From: Microbacterium maritypicum
Lineage (GTDB): Bacteria; Actinomycetota; Actinomycetes; Actinomycetales; Microbacteriaceae
Direction of reading: 5' to 3'
NCBI RefSeq assembly: GCF_008868125.1
Contig: NZ_WAAQ01000001.1
Location: 124,001 to 188,000 of the forward strand
Length of the DNA stretch: 64,000 nt
Shown here: positions 34,630-43,027 of the stretch, one piece after another
Layout: each line of letters begins with the position of its first letter
Numbering within the stretch: the first letter of the stretch is position 1
Translations under genes and position numbers: made by a program
The notes under the pieces: generated by a model
What the model saw: only the letters and a program-made list of their open reading frames with translations
What the model was told of the DNA's origin: nothing
Database searches by the model: none

Positions 34630-35525
34630 AGCGCGGCGAGGAGCTCGGCGAACAGCTCCTCGGCGTCGCATTCGACACGGCGGCGGGTGAACCAGTCGCA
34701 GATGTTCACGCAGTCGCGATGCAGCAGATCGAGCCCCTGCGGGTTCGCGATGATGTCGACGATCTGCGGCAGGTCGATCACGCGCACCCGCCCCTCGTGC
34801 ACGAGCAGGTTGTAGGCCGAGAGGTCGCCGTGGGCGAACCCCGCCGCCGCGAAGATGCGCATCAGGTCGACGACCTGCGCGTAGAACCCCTGCAGCTCGG
34901 TGCGGTCGCCGCGGGTCTGGGCGAGGCGGGGTGCGGCCGTGCCGTCGGCGTCGCCGAGGAACTCCATCAGCACCTCGGTGCCGTTGACCTGCACGGGATA
35001 CGGCACCGGGGCCCCGAGCTCCCACATCCGGCACAGCGCCTCGAACTCGGCGAACGACCACTGCGCGGCGGCCACCTCCCGGCCGTGGTCCGACTTCTTG
35101 ACGAGGGCGCGCGCGTCGCGGGTGTTCCGGATGCTGCGCCCCTCTGTGTAGACGGATGACCGGTGGAAGCTGCGATGCTCCGTGCTGCGATAGCGCTTCG
35201 CTGCGAGGAGGGTGTGCCGGCTCGGGTCGCCCGGCACGCCGCGTTCGAGCAGGAACACGTCGGCCTCCTTGCCGGTCTTGAGGATTCCGCGCTCGGTGTC
35301 GAGTGCGCCGGCCGAGGTCACCACCCATGCCGGCCACGGCTCGGGGCCGCGCTCGGACGGGGTGATCGCCGGCCACGTGGACCAGCGCTGGCCCTCGCCG
35401 GGGTCGACGTCGGCGAAGGCGAGCTCGGTTTCGAGGGAATCGAATGCGGCGGCGTCGAACGAGGGTGTGTCGAACGAGGGTGCGTCGAAGGACGCGGCTT
35501 CCGAGGAAGCGAAGGGATCAGACAA
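34623..35525 (-). CDS. RIO-family protein kinase
   Basis: An RIO1-like serine kinase. The nucleotide loop is [11 protein letters not shown], the Lys region is AAKRYRST, the catalytic loop is [12 protein letters not shown] and the metal-binding segment is VIDLPQIVD (IDFPQ in most members). The C terminus has [18 protein letters not shown]. The start is uncertain: the frame continues to a TTG at 35609, a GTG lies at 35552, and TTG 35525 has GGAG seven bases upstream, so I use it. The N-terminal region has degenerate [13 protein letters not shown] repeats. Role in bacteria is unclear, perhaps RNA or ribosome related. Confidence 0.85.
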   Translation of the reverse strand: MSDPFASSEAASFDAPSFDTPSFDAAAFDSLETELAFADVDPGEGQRWSTWPAITPSERGPEPWPAWVVTSAGALDTERGILKTGKEADVFLLERGVPGDPSRHTLLAAKRYRSTEHRSFHRSSVYTEGRSIRNTRDARALVKKSDHGREVAAAQWSFAEFEALCRMWELGAPVPYPVQVNGTEVLMEFLGDADGTAAPRLAQTRGDRTELQGFYAQVVDLMRIFAAAGFAHGDLSAYNLLVHEGRVRVIDLPQIVDIIANPQGLDLLHRDCVNICDWFTRRRVECDAEELFAELLAALY

Positions 35526-35559
35526 GATGTGGCTCCGGGAGCAGGAGGCCACACCAGGA

Positions 35560-35622
35560 TCAGGAGCGGGTGGCCTCGAAGGGAAGGTGGTCGGCGGAGA
35601 GCGCGACAAAGACGGTGTTCAT
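35560..35622 (-). CDS. Possible 20-residue leader peptide upstream of RIO kinase
   Basis: ATG 35622 follows GGAGCCGAGGAC, the best ribosome-binding site in this region, and opens a 20-codon frame beginning MNTVFVALSA and ending in TGA just before the possible RIO starts. It could be a leader that couples translation to the kinase, or chance. Confidence 0.3.
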   Translation of the reverse strand: MNTVFVALSADHLPFEATRS

Positions 35623-35713
35623 GTCCTCGGCTCCTTCCGCTCGGGCTTCCCGGGCCGGTCCCGGTGCGTCGTCGAGCCTAGGGCGTCGATGCGCCGCTGT
35701 CCACAGGCGGGGG

Positions 35714-36835
35714 TCAGCCTCCGACGGGCGGGGTGAGGCGGATGAGCACTCCGTCGCCCTCGCCGCCGGTCGCGACCACCCACGACCCACCCGTCCACGC
35801 GGCGGCGTTCGCGCCGCACAGGAACGGCAGCGGATGCTGTCCGGCGGCGTCGCCGAGACGGAGGGCGTCGTCGCGGCGGAGGATGTCACCGTTCGAGGTC
35901 TCGGCGCAGTGCAGGCGGCGTTCGACCGCCGTCCGCGCGTCGGGGGAGCCGCCGACGATCACACCCTGAACGTCGCTCTGCTCCAGCTCTCCGCCCCACC
36001 ACAGCGCCGTGCCGTCGGGAGCGACGGCGACGAGGGGGTGCTCAGCGACCTGCCGATCCCGACTCAGCTCGGTGCCGTCGGCCGCGAGCACGATCCGTGC
36101 GGAGGGGGTCGCCAGATACACCCGTCCCGCGCTGTCGACGTCGATGCCGATCGGTGGGATGCCGGGTCGAGCGCTCGGCGCCTCGTCGAGTGCGACCGGG
36201 CCGCTGTGCAGCAGGGTCCGTGTCCCGCTCTCGAGATCCACGCGCAGCACCTCGTAGTCGAGGTAGGCGTCGGGAGGGCGCGGCTGGTAGCGCACCACGA
36301 TGGCGTCGCCGTCGTGCACGGCCACATCGCCGAACTCGAAGTCCCCGTAGTCGAAGTCGCCCTGGTCGCCCACGACATCGCCCGGCAGGTCCCTCATCGT
36401 CATGGTGGTGGTGTCGAGCACCGAGATCATCGGCATCACGTGGGCGCGGTCGCCCTGCAGCACGACGAGCTCGGTGGCCGAGAGCGGAGCCATCGCCCCG
36501 ATCCGCGAGACCGGGGCGCCGGGATCGGTGTCGAACCTCGCGAGCGTCTCGCCATCAGCGCCGACGTGCAGCCACGATCCGGAAGATGTGGCCCAGAACC
36601 CGCCTGCGCCGTCGGCCGACAGCACGTGCATCCCGTACGACAGGTCGGTCGGGGGCCCGGCGGGGGCGGCCTCCGGTCCGGAACCGACGAAGGAGCTCTG
36701 GAACGAGATCGGTTCGAGAGCCCAGTCGTCCGGGCCGGCGGCGCGCTGCCCGGTGCATCCGGAGGTGAGCACGACCGCCGCGACAGCGGCGGCACCGCAC
36801 AGCAGGCGCGCCCGTCTCCGTCTCCGATCCCGCAT
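35714..36835 (-). CDS. Secreted lipoprotein
   Basis: A 373-residue lipoprotein. The signal has an RRRRR start, a hydrophobic core and lipobox VVLTSGC. The mature part looks like a beta-propeller-type protein: repeated short blades with VDSAGRVYLATPS, VAPDGTALWWGGEL and GDAVVHDG-type turns, and a C-terminal GSWVVATGGEGDGVL. Function is unknown; the surface propeller may bind a partner or ligand. It is divergent from the DHA-type MFS gene at 36950. Confidence 0.8.
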   Translation of the reverse strand: MRDRRRRRARLLCGAAAVAAVVLTSGCTGQRAAGPDDWALEPISFQSSFVGSGPEAAPAGPPTDLSYGMHVLSADGAGGFWATSSGSWLHVGADGETLARFDTDPGAPVSRIGAMAPLSATELVVLQGDRAHVMPMISVLDTTTMTMRDLPGDVVGDQGDFDYGDFEFGDVAVHDGDAIVVRYQPRPPDAYLDYEVLRVDLESGTRTLLHSGPVALDEAPSARPGIPPIGIDVDSAGRVYLATPSARIVLAADGTELSRDRQVAEHPLVAVAPDGTALWWGGELEQSDVQGVIVGGSPDARTAVERRLHCAETSNGDILRRDDALRLGDAAGQHPLPFLCGANAAAWTGGSWVVATGGEGDGVLIRLTPPVGG

Positions 36836-36949
36836 ACTGACACTCTGCAAGCTCGGGCTGGGAACCGACCGGGAGCACGTCGGACGAATGGTCGGATGCC
36901 GCGGACGACCGGTCGGGCGACGGCCTCCGGGTGCTGCGAACGTGGAACC

Positions 36950-38146
36950 ATGACCACGACAGCGCCCGTTCCCACCATGCCGCCCTCCGCGGCGTCCCGC
37001 ATCCGCTACGGCGGACTCATCGTGCTGATGCTGATGGGCTTCCTGCTGGTCACGGCCGAGTTCCTCCCCAACGGCGTGCTCACCGAGATGGCCGACGGGC
37101 TGGGGGTCACTCCGGGTCAGGCCGGACAGACCGTGACCGTGACGGCGCTGGTCGGACTCATCGTCGCGCCGACCGTCGGACTCATGTTCCCGCGGCTGGA
37201 TCGGCGGTCGCTGCTGGTGTGGATGGCGCTCGCCGCCGCCGTGTCGAACCTGATCGTGGCGATCGCGCCGAACCTGATCATCGTGCTGCTGGCGCGGTTC
37301 CTGCTGGGTGCCGCCATCAGCGCCTTCTGGGCGATGTCGATCACGGTCGCTGCGCGCCTGGCGGGACCGGAGAATCTCGGACGCGGTGTCATGTTCACCT
37401 CGGCGGGAGTGTCGCTGGCGACCGTGGCCGGTGTGCCGTTGGGTGTCATGCTGAGCGAACTCGTCGACTGGCGGATGGTCTTCGCCATCGTGGGCGTGCT
37501 GATGGTCGTGCTCGCGGTGGTGCTGCGGTTCGCGCTGCCGTCGGTGCCGGCCGAGCGGGCGTCGAGCCTGCGCCTGCTCGTCGACACGCTGCGCCGCCCC
37601 GGCATCGGTCTCGGCATGGTCGGCCACGTGCTCGTCGTGCTCGGGCACTTCCTCGCCTACACGTACGTGCGGCTCGCGCTGGAGCGGATCCCCGAGGTCG
37701 ACGCCTCGACCATCGTCGTGCTGCTCGCGCTGTTCGGCGTCGGCGGCCTCCTCGGCAACATCACGATCGGGCTCGTGATCGACCGCACGTTCGCCTTCTT
37801 CGCGGTGTTCGCGCCGCTCGTGATCGCCGTGTCCGTGATGTCGATGATCCTGTTCTCCGGGTCGATCGTGGGTGTCGGCATCGTCGTGCTGGTGTGGGGC
37901 TTCTTCTTCTCGTCCTGGCTGATCGTGGCGAACACGTGGGTCGGACACCGGATGCCGGATCGGCTCGAAGCCGGCGGCAGTCTCGTCGTCGTGGGGTTCC
38001 AGGGGGCGATCACCCTCGCGGCCGGCATCGGCGGACTGCTCGTGGACACCCTGAACGTCGAGCTGGTCTACGTGATCGGGGCGATCGCGCTGCTCGCCGG
38101 CGCGGTGCTGTTCGGCGCGTCCAACCGCGTCAGCAGCAGGGCCTGA
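36950..38146 (+). CDS. MFS transporter, DHA1/sugar-efflux-like
   Basis: A 398-residue twelve-helix MFS protein. TAEFLPNGVLTEMADGLGVTPGQAG and FLLGAAISAFWAMSI are typical of the DHA1 group of exporters for sugars, nucleosides or drugs. It is convergent with an AraC regulator (28 bases apart), a common exporter-regulator arrangement. The ATG at 36950 starts the first helix correctly. Confidence 0.9.
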   Translation: MTTTAPVPTMPPSAASRIRYGGLIVLMLMGFLLVTAEFLPNGVLTEMADGLGVTPGQAGQTVTVTALVGLIVAPTVGLMFPRLDRRSLLVWMALAAAVSNLIVAIAPNLIIVLLARFLLGAAISAFWAMSITVAARLAGPENLGRGVMFTSAGVSLATVAGVPLGVMLSELVDWRMVFAIVGVLMVVLAVVLRFALPSVPAERASSLRLLVDTLRRPGIGLGMVGHVLVVLGHFLAYTYVRLALERIPEVDASTIVVLLALFGVGGLLGNITIGLVIDRTFAFFAVFAPLVIAVSVMSMILFSGSIVGVGIVVLVWGFFFSSWLIVANTWVGHRMPDRLEAGGSLVVVGFQGAITLAAGIGGLLVDTLNVELVYVIGAIALLAGAVLFGASNRVSSRA

Positions 38147-38147
38147 A

Positions 38148-38186
38148 AGGCCGAGATCCTCAGGCCGAGATCCTCAGGCCGAGATC
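38148..38186. repeat. Short 14-base tandem repeat
   Basis: The unit AGGCCGAGATCCTC occurs twice in full and a third time in part, ending inside the last codons of the AraC gene. It looks like slippage at a convergent gene end. Confidence 0.85.
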
Positions 38187-39091
38187 GGCGTGCGGTTCGC
38201 CAGACGCCACGACGAGGGGGTCTGCCCGGTGCGGCGGCGGAAGGCCCGGCTGAACCCCTCGTCGGAGGCGTAGCCCAGCTCGCGGGAGATGTCCGAGACG
38301 CTTCGCCCAGCCTCGAGCATCCGCTTGGCCGCGTCGACGCGCACCTCGGTGACGTAGTCGGCGGGGGAGCGGCCGACGGTGCTGCGGAACCGTTCGGCGA
38401 AGGTCGAGCGCGACATGGCGCCGATGCCGGCGAGGCGCTCCACCGTCCAGTCCCGACCCGGTTCCTCGCGGATGGCGTCGACGACGCGGTCGAGGAACGG
38501 GTCGTTCGACAGCGAGGGCCAGCCCGTCGGGGCACAGCCGTTCGCAGCCCAGGCGCGGATGACCGACAGCAGCACGGTCGTCGCCATCATGCGGCAGATG
38601 ATGGGGTCGCCCTGGCGGGCGGGCATCACCGTGTCGCCGAGCACCCCCATGTTCAGCGCCAGGGCGGCGGCGGCGGGCTCCACGGCGTCGAACCCGGTGA
38701 CGGTGAGGAACGGCGGCAGCAGGGCGGGCAGCGGCGAGGCCGCATCGGCGAGCTCGATGTCGGCGATCATCAGGCTCGTGTCGTCCCGCGCTTCGAGCAC
38801 GAACGGCGAACGGCCGAGGGTCAGGAACGCGTCGCCCGCCACGAGCAGGTCATGGCGGGCCTTCGTGTCGACCCTGAGTCGCTGCGAGTCGGGATCGACG
38901 TCGAGGCGGCAGCCGTCTCCGAGCGGAGGATGCCCCTGCACAGCGCCCTCGGCGATGTAGACCAGGGTGATGGTGTCGGCGGGGATCGGCAGCAGCGCTC
39001 CCGCAGCTACCGAGGTGCGACGGCCGATGCCGACGCGCAGGTCGACCGCACCGAGCACGTTCGAGAGCGCGTCCGCATCCACTGTCACCAT
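38174..39091 (-). CDS. AraC-family regulator with cupin-like domain
   Basis: A 305-residue regulator. Residues about 1-185 form an AraC ligand-binding region of the cupin_6 type. Residues about 205-300 are the AraC helix-turn-helix pair (DWTVERLAGIGAMSRSTFAERFRSTVG and SVSDISRELGYASDEGFSRAFRRRTG). It is convergent with the MFS exporter gene and probably controls it. Its stop lies within the 14-base tandem repeat. Confidence 0.93.
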   Translation of the reverse strand: MVTVDADALSNVLGAVDLRVGIGRRTSVAAGALLPIPADTITLVYIAEGAVQGHPPLGDGCRLDVDPDSQRLRVDTKARHDLLVAGDAFLTLGRSPFVLEARDDTSLMIADIELADAASPLPALLPPFLTVTGFDAVEPAAAALALNMGVLGDTVMPARQGDPIICRMMATTVLLSVIRAWAANGCAPTGWPSLSNDPFLDRVVDAIREEPGRDWTVERLAGIGAMSRSTFAERFRSTVGRSPADYVTEVRVDAAKRMLEAGRSVSDISRELGYASDEGFSRAFRRRTGQTPSSWRLANRTPISA

Positions 39092-39244
39092 GCCTTCGGC
39101 AACGTCGTCGCGCGGCGTGCTATTCCGCCGTCGGCCCCGTCGATGTGCGAAACGGGTCGCGTCGTGCTGGCGGACTCAACCATTCGGTTGATTCGAAGGG
39201 GGTGACCGCCGGATACGGTGGAGGGACACCACCCGAGGAGTACC

Positions 39245-39706
39245 GTGTTCCGCACCCCCGACCGACTGTTCCGAGTTCTCGCGATCGCGGAGGCGATCAC
39301 CTGGACGATCCTGATCGCCGCGATCATCGCCCGTGCCGTCGGCGCCCCCGGAGTCGTGGTGACCGTGGGTGGAGGCATCCACGGGTTCATCTTCCTGAGC
39401 TACGCGGCGACGGCGATCCTGGTCGCGCTGAACCAGCGCTGGCATGTCGGTGTAGGTGTTCTCGCCGTCGCCAGCGCCGTCATCCCGTACGCGACGATCC
39501 CGACCGAGATCTGGCTGCACCGCACCGGGCGGCTCACCGGGGCCTGGCGTCTCGAGGCGACCGACGACCCGCGCGATCGCCGCTGGTACGACCGGCTGAT
39601 GCGGTGGTTCCTGCAGCGGCCGTGGGTTCTCGCGCTGCTTCTGGTCGTCGGCATCGTCGCGCTGTACGTCATCCTGCTGCTGGTGGGTCCTCCCGGCGGC
39701 AAGTGA
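39245..39706 (+). CDS. DUF3817-like membrane protein
   Basis: A 153-residue membrane protein with three or four helices. FRVLAIAEAITWTILI at the start, GGGIHGFIFLSYA, and a C-terminal RWYDRLMRWFLQRPWVLALLLVV fit the DUF3817 family, often found beside glutaminyl-tRNA or GMP synthetase genes but here alone. The GTG at 39245 follows GAGGAGTACC. Function is unknown. Confidence 0.8.
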   Translation: MFRTPDRLFRVLAIAEAITWTILIAAIIARAVGAPGVVVTVGGGIHGFIFLSYAATAILVALNQRWHVGVGVLAVASAVIPYATIPTEIWLHRTGRLTGAWRLEATDDPRDRRWYDRLMRWFLQRPWVLALLLVVGIVALYVILLLVGPPGGK

Positions 39707-39708
39707 CG

Positions 39709-39735
39709 CCCGGCGGGGTCTGCTCCCTCGCCGGG
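39709..39735. terminator. Bidirectional terminator-like hairpin
   Basis: CCCGGCG (39709-39715) pairs with CGCCGGG (39729-39735) between two convergent genes. Confidence 0.5.
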
Positions 39736-39736
39736 T

Positions 39737-40399
39737 TCAGGGCGTGACGACGACCGCGTTCTCCTCGTTGATCGCAGCCAGCGTCGCCTCCGCATCCGCG
39801 GCGGTGCAGTCCACGACCACCGACAGGCCCACCCCGGTCTGCGTGAACGCACGCGCGGCCATGAGCCAGGTGCGGCTGCCGTCCACGCCGACGACCTGGC
39901 GCGTCTCGACGCCTCCGTTGCCGCCCGCCATGTAGCTGAACTCGCCGGTCGTGGCGAGCGGGGTGACCTCGCTGGTCGGAGTCTGCAGCAGCACACCGAG
40001 GATCGCGTCGGACGAGGCGCTGTCGTCTCCGGCGACCACGGGAACGTCGGTCGTGTACCCCTGCCAGAACCGTGCCGTGCAGGTGCCGTCGACCGTGCCG
40101 TACGTCCAGCCGCCGTTGCCGTCGTCGGGCGAGACGATCTTCCAGCCCTCGTCGACCACGAGCCCGTCGCCCCATTCGATGTAGGTGTCGCTCGCGAGGT
40201 CGAGGCCTTCGGCGAAGGTCAGGGTCGAGCCGGACCGCTCGTCGCTCGGCGCATCGGTCTCCGGGCTCGACGAGGGGGCGCCGGTGGGTGACCCCGCCGG
40301 GATCTGCGCGTACAGGCATCCGCTCAGTGACAGCACGGCCACAGCGGCGATCGCGGTGCTGGCCAGGCGCAGGGGGATCGAGAAGGAGGTGCGCGTCAT
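39737..40399 (-). CDS. Small secreted lipoprotein
   Basis: A 220-residue lipoprotein with lipobox LSLSGC, a Ser/Pro/Thr-rich linker, and a globular part (about 60-220) with one likely disulfide (GTCTARFW and VVDCTAADA). DUF of the actinobacterial secreted type; no function recognised. Monocistronic, convergent with the DUF3817-like gene. Confidence 0.75.
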   Translation of the reverse strand: MTRTSFSIPLRLASTAIAAVAVLSLSGCLYAQIPAGSPTGAPSSSPETDAPSDERSGSTLTFAEGLDLASDTYIEWGDGLVVDEGWKIVSPDDGNGGWTYGTVDGTCTARFWQGYTTDVPVVAGDDSASSDAILGVLLQTPTSEVTPLATTGEFSYMAGGNGGVETRQVVGVDGSRTWLMAARAFTQTGVGLSVVVDCTAADAEATLAAINEENAVVVTP

Positions 40400-40462
40400 G
40401 CCGGTCAGCCTAGTCCCGGACCGTCATCGTCTCCGGTCCACGGTTCCACCCCGGCCGACTGA

Positions 40463-41443
40463 TCAGTGGGCGCTGACGACGCCGATCGAGTCGTGCACGA
40501 TGACCGTCGCGACCCGAGCGCCGGCACCCGCCGCGACGATGAGCTGCTGCGGACCGGGTGTCGCGGCGTCGCCCGCGGCGTAGAGCCCCGGCACATCGGT
40601 GCGACCGGAGCGGTCCGTGCGCAGATGCCCGGCGTGATCAAGCGTGGGCGCGATCCCGTCGAGGAACGTCAGCGCGTTCTCCCACTCGGGCCGCACGAAA
40701 CCGCCGTCGACCGGGACCGATGTGCCGTCGGCCAGACGGATGGCGTCGAGGCTTCCCCGCTCACCCACGAGCTCGACGATCGTCTCGCGACGCACGTCGA
40801 TGCCGGAGGCGGCGAGCTCCGCCTCCTCGTCCGCGGTCACGACGTCCGCCCCGTGCGTGAACACGGTGAGGCTCTCGGTCCAGCGTCCGATGAGTCGCGC
40901 GCGGTCGGCGATGTCGGGCGTCTCGCCGATCAGGGCGAGGCGGCGGCCCTGCAGCTCCCACGCATCGCAGGTGGCGCAGCTGAACAGGCTCATGCCGTAG
41001 TACCCGCGCAGGTTCGGGACATCGGGGAGCGTCTCACGCAGCCCGGTGGCCAGCAGCACCGCCCTGGCCGTGACGGTGGTCTCGGTATCCCGCCGGCCGA
41101 TGTCCGCCGCGAACACACCTCGATCGCCGTGCGGTCCCGTCCCCTCTCCGTCCGTCTGCCGGAGGGCGGTGACGCGCGTCCGCGATCGCACCTCCACGTT
41201 CGGATAGGCCGCGAGCTCTTCTCTGGCGAGGCGCCGCAGCTCGTGCGGCGGGATGCCGTCGCGGGTCAGGAACCCGTGCGATCGCAGCGTCGCCGCATTG
41301 CGCGGACGATCGGCGTCGATCACCAGCACGCGTGCGAGCGCGCGGCCGAGGTTGAGGGCGGCGGAGAGACCGGCCGGTCCGCCGCCCACGATGAGCACGT
41401 CGTAGTCGGCACGCTCGTTCATGTCCGCCATCGGTGATGTCAT
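40463..41443 (-). CDS. Thioredoxin-reductase-like FAD-dependent oxidoreductase
   Basis: A 326-residue flavoprotein. The FAD-binding GxGxxG is VLIVGGGPAGLSAALNLG, the redox motif is FSCATCDAWE with CATC as the active dithiol, and the second dinucleotide-binding signature is weakened (LALIGETPDIADRA in place of a clear GxGxxA/G). LYAAGDAATPGPQ closes the FAD site. The altered second site suggests it may not use NADPH in the usual way. GGAAGG lies nine bases before ATG 41443. An iron-box-like dyad stands about 75 bases upstream, which would make the gene iron-repressed. Confidence 0.88.
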   Translation of the reverse strand: MTSPMADMNERADYDVLIVGGGPAGLSAALNLGRALARVLVIDADRPRNAATLRSHGFLTRDGIPPHELRRLAREELAAYPNVEVRSRTRVTALRQTDGEGTGPHGDRGVFAADIGRRDTETTVTARAVLLATGLRETLPDVPNLRGYYGMSLFSCATCDAWELQGRRLALIGETPDIADRARLIGRWTESLTVFTHGADVVTADEEAELAASGIDVRRETIVELVGERGSLDAIRLADGTSVPVDGGFVRPEWENALTFLDGIAPTLDHAGHLRTDRSGRTDVPGLYAAGDAATPGPQQLIVAAGAGARVATVIVHDSIGVVSAH

Positions 41444-41516
41444 CCGCACGGTCCTTCCGAGAAAGGGGCGGATCCATCGCGCGGCGTCTGCCGGGGCGAC
41501 ACCGCCGGGCGGCCGC

Positions 41517-41530
41517 TAAGGCTCGCCTTA
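41517..41530. promoter_or_regulatory. DtxR/IdeR-like iron box
   Basis: A perfect dyad TAAGGC-tc-GCCTTA resembles the AGGCTNRCCT core of DtxR/IdeR operators. It lies upstream of the flavoreductase and near the start of the divergent membrane-protein gene at 41624. Confidence 0.55.
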
Positions 41531-41623
41531 CTCTCATTTTGCCACTGTTCGACGCTGTCTCGGTCGGTTCGACGGTGTCTCGGGCACCCGAGGCCAGGGA
41601 CCCGTGCTCGCTAGGATCCCCCT

Positions 41624-42034
41624 ATGCGGCTCCGTGCCATCGACCTCGTCGACGTCCTGATGTACCTGATCGTGCTCGGCACGTTCAGTCAGCTGTTCCC
41701 CGCGGTCATCTCCGAGACGTTCCTGCTGTCGCTTCTGACGGCGATCCTCCTGAAGATCGTCCTCGAGGCCGTCGTCTGGGTGAAGGGGAGGGCGATCGCC
41801 CACATCCGATCCGACGGCACGGCGGCCAGGCGAGCGGTCGGTGTCGTCGTGCTGCTGCTGATCCTCCCCGGCAGCAAGTTCCTCGTGCTGGAGCTGGTGG
41901 ACGTCGTGTTCGGAGATGCCGTCCAACTCGGCGGGTTCTTCCTGGTGACCCTGCTGATCGTCGTCCTGATGCTCGCGCGCGGCGCCGCGCGACGGCTCCT
42001 CTCGCCAGCGCCGACCGTCGAGAGCGCCGCCTGA
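41624..42034 (+). CDS. Four-helix membrane protein
   Basis: A 136-residue protein with four predicted helices (about 12-32, 35-52, 70-84, 96-116). No family recognised. It is divergent from the flavoreductase gene, with which it may share the iron-box region. Confidence 0.7.
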   Translation: MRLRAIDLVDVLMYLIVLGTFSQLFPAVISETFLLSLLTAILLKIVLEAVVWVKGRAIAHIRSDGTAARRAVGVVVLLLILPGSKFLVLELVDVVFGDAVQLGGFFLVTLLIVVLMLARGAARRLLSPAPTVESAA

Positions 42035-42054
42035 GCGCGAAGGGCTCGGTGCGC

Positions 42055-42855
42055 TCAGCTGCGACGGACGGGCTGCTGCAGCTCGGTGACCCAATCGGAC
42101 TGGTCCTCGGAGACCGCGCGCACATACAGCTCGCGACACGGGCCGTCGTGCACCAGGCCCCGCGCGAAGATCTCGGTGTGGATCGCGTGCCAGCTCTCGG
42201 CGATGTGCTCCATCGATCCGAGATGGATGCCGCACACGGCCTCCGTCGCCGCGGGGAGCTCGACGATCTCGAAGCCCTCGCGCGCGGGGCCGCTGTACGT
42301 GTAGCCCGCGATGACCTGCAGCCCGTCGTCGAGAGTCTCGTACTGGGCGATCGGGGTGGCCAGGGAGTGCGTGTCGCCGATGATCTCGGCCACGGCGTCG
42401 AACGCGGGCCCGACCACTCCGGCGACGGCCGGCTGGTCGGCCACGACCGTGCGGATGGCAGCGAGGCGCACGGCGGGGAGGGGCTTGTCGATGATCTCGA
42501 TCTGGGACATGTGCTTCTCTCTCTCGATGAGGTGGAGGCGCCTCTCCACGTCGACGAGTCTCTCCGCGGCGATCCGATGCTCCTGCTCGACTTCTGCGCG
42601 ACGGATCCTCAGCAGGGCGGCGATGCGTTCGGCATCGACGCCGCGTTCGAGGATCGCCGAGACGTCATCGAGACCGAAACCCAGCTGGCGCAGGGCGACG
42701 ATCCGGTGCAGCCGTTCCAGCTGCGAGGGATCGTAGGAGCGGTATCCGGTGAACTCGTCCACGTGGGCGGGCTCGAGCAGGCCGGCCGTGTCCCAATGCC
42801 GGAGCATCCGGTGGGTCACCTGGCCGATCTGCGCGAACGCTCCGATGGACAACAT
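42055..42855 (-). CDS. MerR-family regulator with GyrI-like effector domain
   Basis: A 266-residue regulator. Residues 1-70 are the MerR winged helix (LSIGAFAQIGQVTHRMLRHWDTAGLLEPAHVDEFTGYRSY), then a coiled-coil dimer helix, and from about 120 a GyrI/SOUL-like effector-binding domain (IEIIDKPLPAVRLAAI, GIHLGSMEHIAESW). This is the BmrR/multidrug-sensing layout. The ligand is unknown. Convergent with the small membrane protein gene. Confidence 0.92.
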   Translation of the reverse strand: MLSIGAFAQIGQVTHRMLRHWDTAGLLEPAHVDEFTGYRSYDPSQLERLHRIVALRQLGFGLDDVSAILERGVDAERIAALLRIRRAEVEQEHRIAAERLVDVERRLHLIEREKHMSQIEIIDKPLPAVRLAAIRTVVADQPAVAGVVGPAFDAVAEIIGDTHSLATPIAQYETLDDGLQVIAGYTYSGPAREGFEIVELPAATEAVCGIHLGSMEHIAESWHAIHTEIFARGLVHDGPCRELYVRAVSEDQSDWVTELQQPVRRS

Positions 42856-43027
42856 GTCTCAGTTCTCCCGTCTGCCACTGTGTCAGAGTCAAGTATCGCG
42901 TCGATGCGGGCGCCCTGCGGCGTCGCGCGCTGCCGGTCCGAGGAGCTCCCGAACGGAGTTCCGGTATATCGTTTTTAGGCTCTGATCTGGGCCTTTGAAT
43001 GTCGGTGGCCCCAGGTTCACTGAAGGC

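Noticed and set aside
32254..35376. 1040-codon minus-strand frame
   Set aside because: Antisense to the ThDP enzyme and ureohydrolase and out of frame with the RIO kinase.
38148..38186. Possible CRISPR-like repeat
   Set aside because: The 14-base units are contiguous with no spacers and lie in a gene end.
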